Below, in pieces: positions 7,357-7,750 of a stretch of DNA of 7,750 nucleotides (within the stretch, counting starts at the first letter, position 1; every line of letters starts with the position of its first letter). The stretch lies in the NCBI GenBank assembly GCA_021813065.1, contig JAKALZ010000078.1, positions 1 through 7,750 on the forward strand. The letters run 5' to 3'. The DNA is from a bacterium (GTDB taxonomy: Bacteria; Spirochaetota; Spirochaetia; Treponematales; Rectinemataceae). The position numbers and the translations under genes were made by a program. The notes below the pieces were generated by a model. That model was given only the letters and a program-made list of their open reading frames with translations, had not been told where the DNA came from and made no database searches.

Positions 7357-7483
7357 GCTACCCCCTCGGGCTTCAGCACGGCTCGTACCGTGGTACTGAC
7401 CGTGTCGCGGCATCTCTCATGCCGCAGAACGAATTCCAACGGCGCGCCCATTTCTGGAAGCGCGCCCACGATATTCCGTTGAA
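7357..7483 (-). other. Structured rpoB-rpoC spacer with three hairpins
   Basis: The 127-base spacer can fold into three stem-loops on the transcript. The first (7466-7441) has GGCGCGC paired with GCGCGCC, a UU bulge and an inner CCA-GAAA-UGG cap, which is a GNRA-type tetraloop. The second (7425-7407) is GCGGCAT paired with ATGCCGC around 5 bases. The third (7392-7377) is CACGG paired with CCGTG around 6 bases. None is followed by a T-run, and I see no convincing promoter. The hairpins may set mRNA processing or the relative yield of beta and beta'. The spacer also holds a 15-codon open frame (7420-7373) that starts like RpoC (MRD) but has no ribosome binding site. Confidence 0.5.

Positions 7484-7750
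<267 letters not shown>

Noticed and set aside
7357..7413. A 19-residue N-terminal extension of RpoC
   Set aside because: The family N-terminus and a GAGGGGG ribosome binding site support the ATG at 7356; the extension sequence is hairpin-rich spacer.

Overview
This window is a stretch of core information-processing genes from a bacterial chromosome. All genes read on the minus strand. In transcription order (right to left) they are: the last 88 codons of rpoB, all of rpoC, rpsL, rpsG, and the first 570 codons of an EF-G-family translational GTPase that runs off the left edge. The RpoC sequence, from its N-terminal zinc region to the trigger loop and the insert that splits it, looks to me like that of spirochaetes of the Treponema/Spirochaeta group (comparison from memory, not a search). 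The EF-G paralogue resembles the spirochaete/mitochondrial EF-G2 type. The base composition is moderately GC-rich, so this would be one of the more GC-rich members of that group.

Layout: rpoB ends at 7484. A 127-base spacer with three hairpins separates it from rpoC (7356 to 3004). An imperfect hairpin without a U-tract follows the rpoC stop directly, and its outer arm runs into a consensus -35 box (TTGACA). That box belongs to a likely promoter for rpsL-rpsG, with a structured leader of about 109 bases. rpsL (2816 to 2442) and rpsG (2429 to 1959) are only 12 bases apart and should be translated from one mRNA. The 248-base gap after rpsG holds a degenerate direct repeat with a perfect 15-bp palindrome, then two intrinsic terminators in tandem. 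The EF-G-like gene starts only 31 bases after the last terminator's T-run, behind a TATACT box and without a well-placed Shine-Dalgarno sequence.

Functionally, rpoB and rpoC encode the catalytic subunits of RNA polymerase, and rpsL and rpsG encode 30S decoding-centre and head proteins. The third gene sits where fusA lies in the classic str operon (rpsL-rpsG-fusA), but terminators separate it from rpsG and it encodes a divergent EF-G that probably acts in ribosome recycling rather than translocation. No gene-free stretch exceeds 300 bases. I see no tRNA, rRNA, CRISPR array, transposase or defence system. The window is mostly conventional; what merits attention lies in the intergenic regions and the EF-G paralogue.
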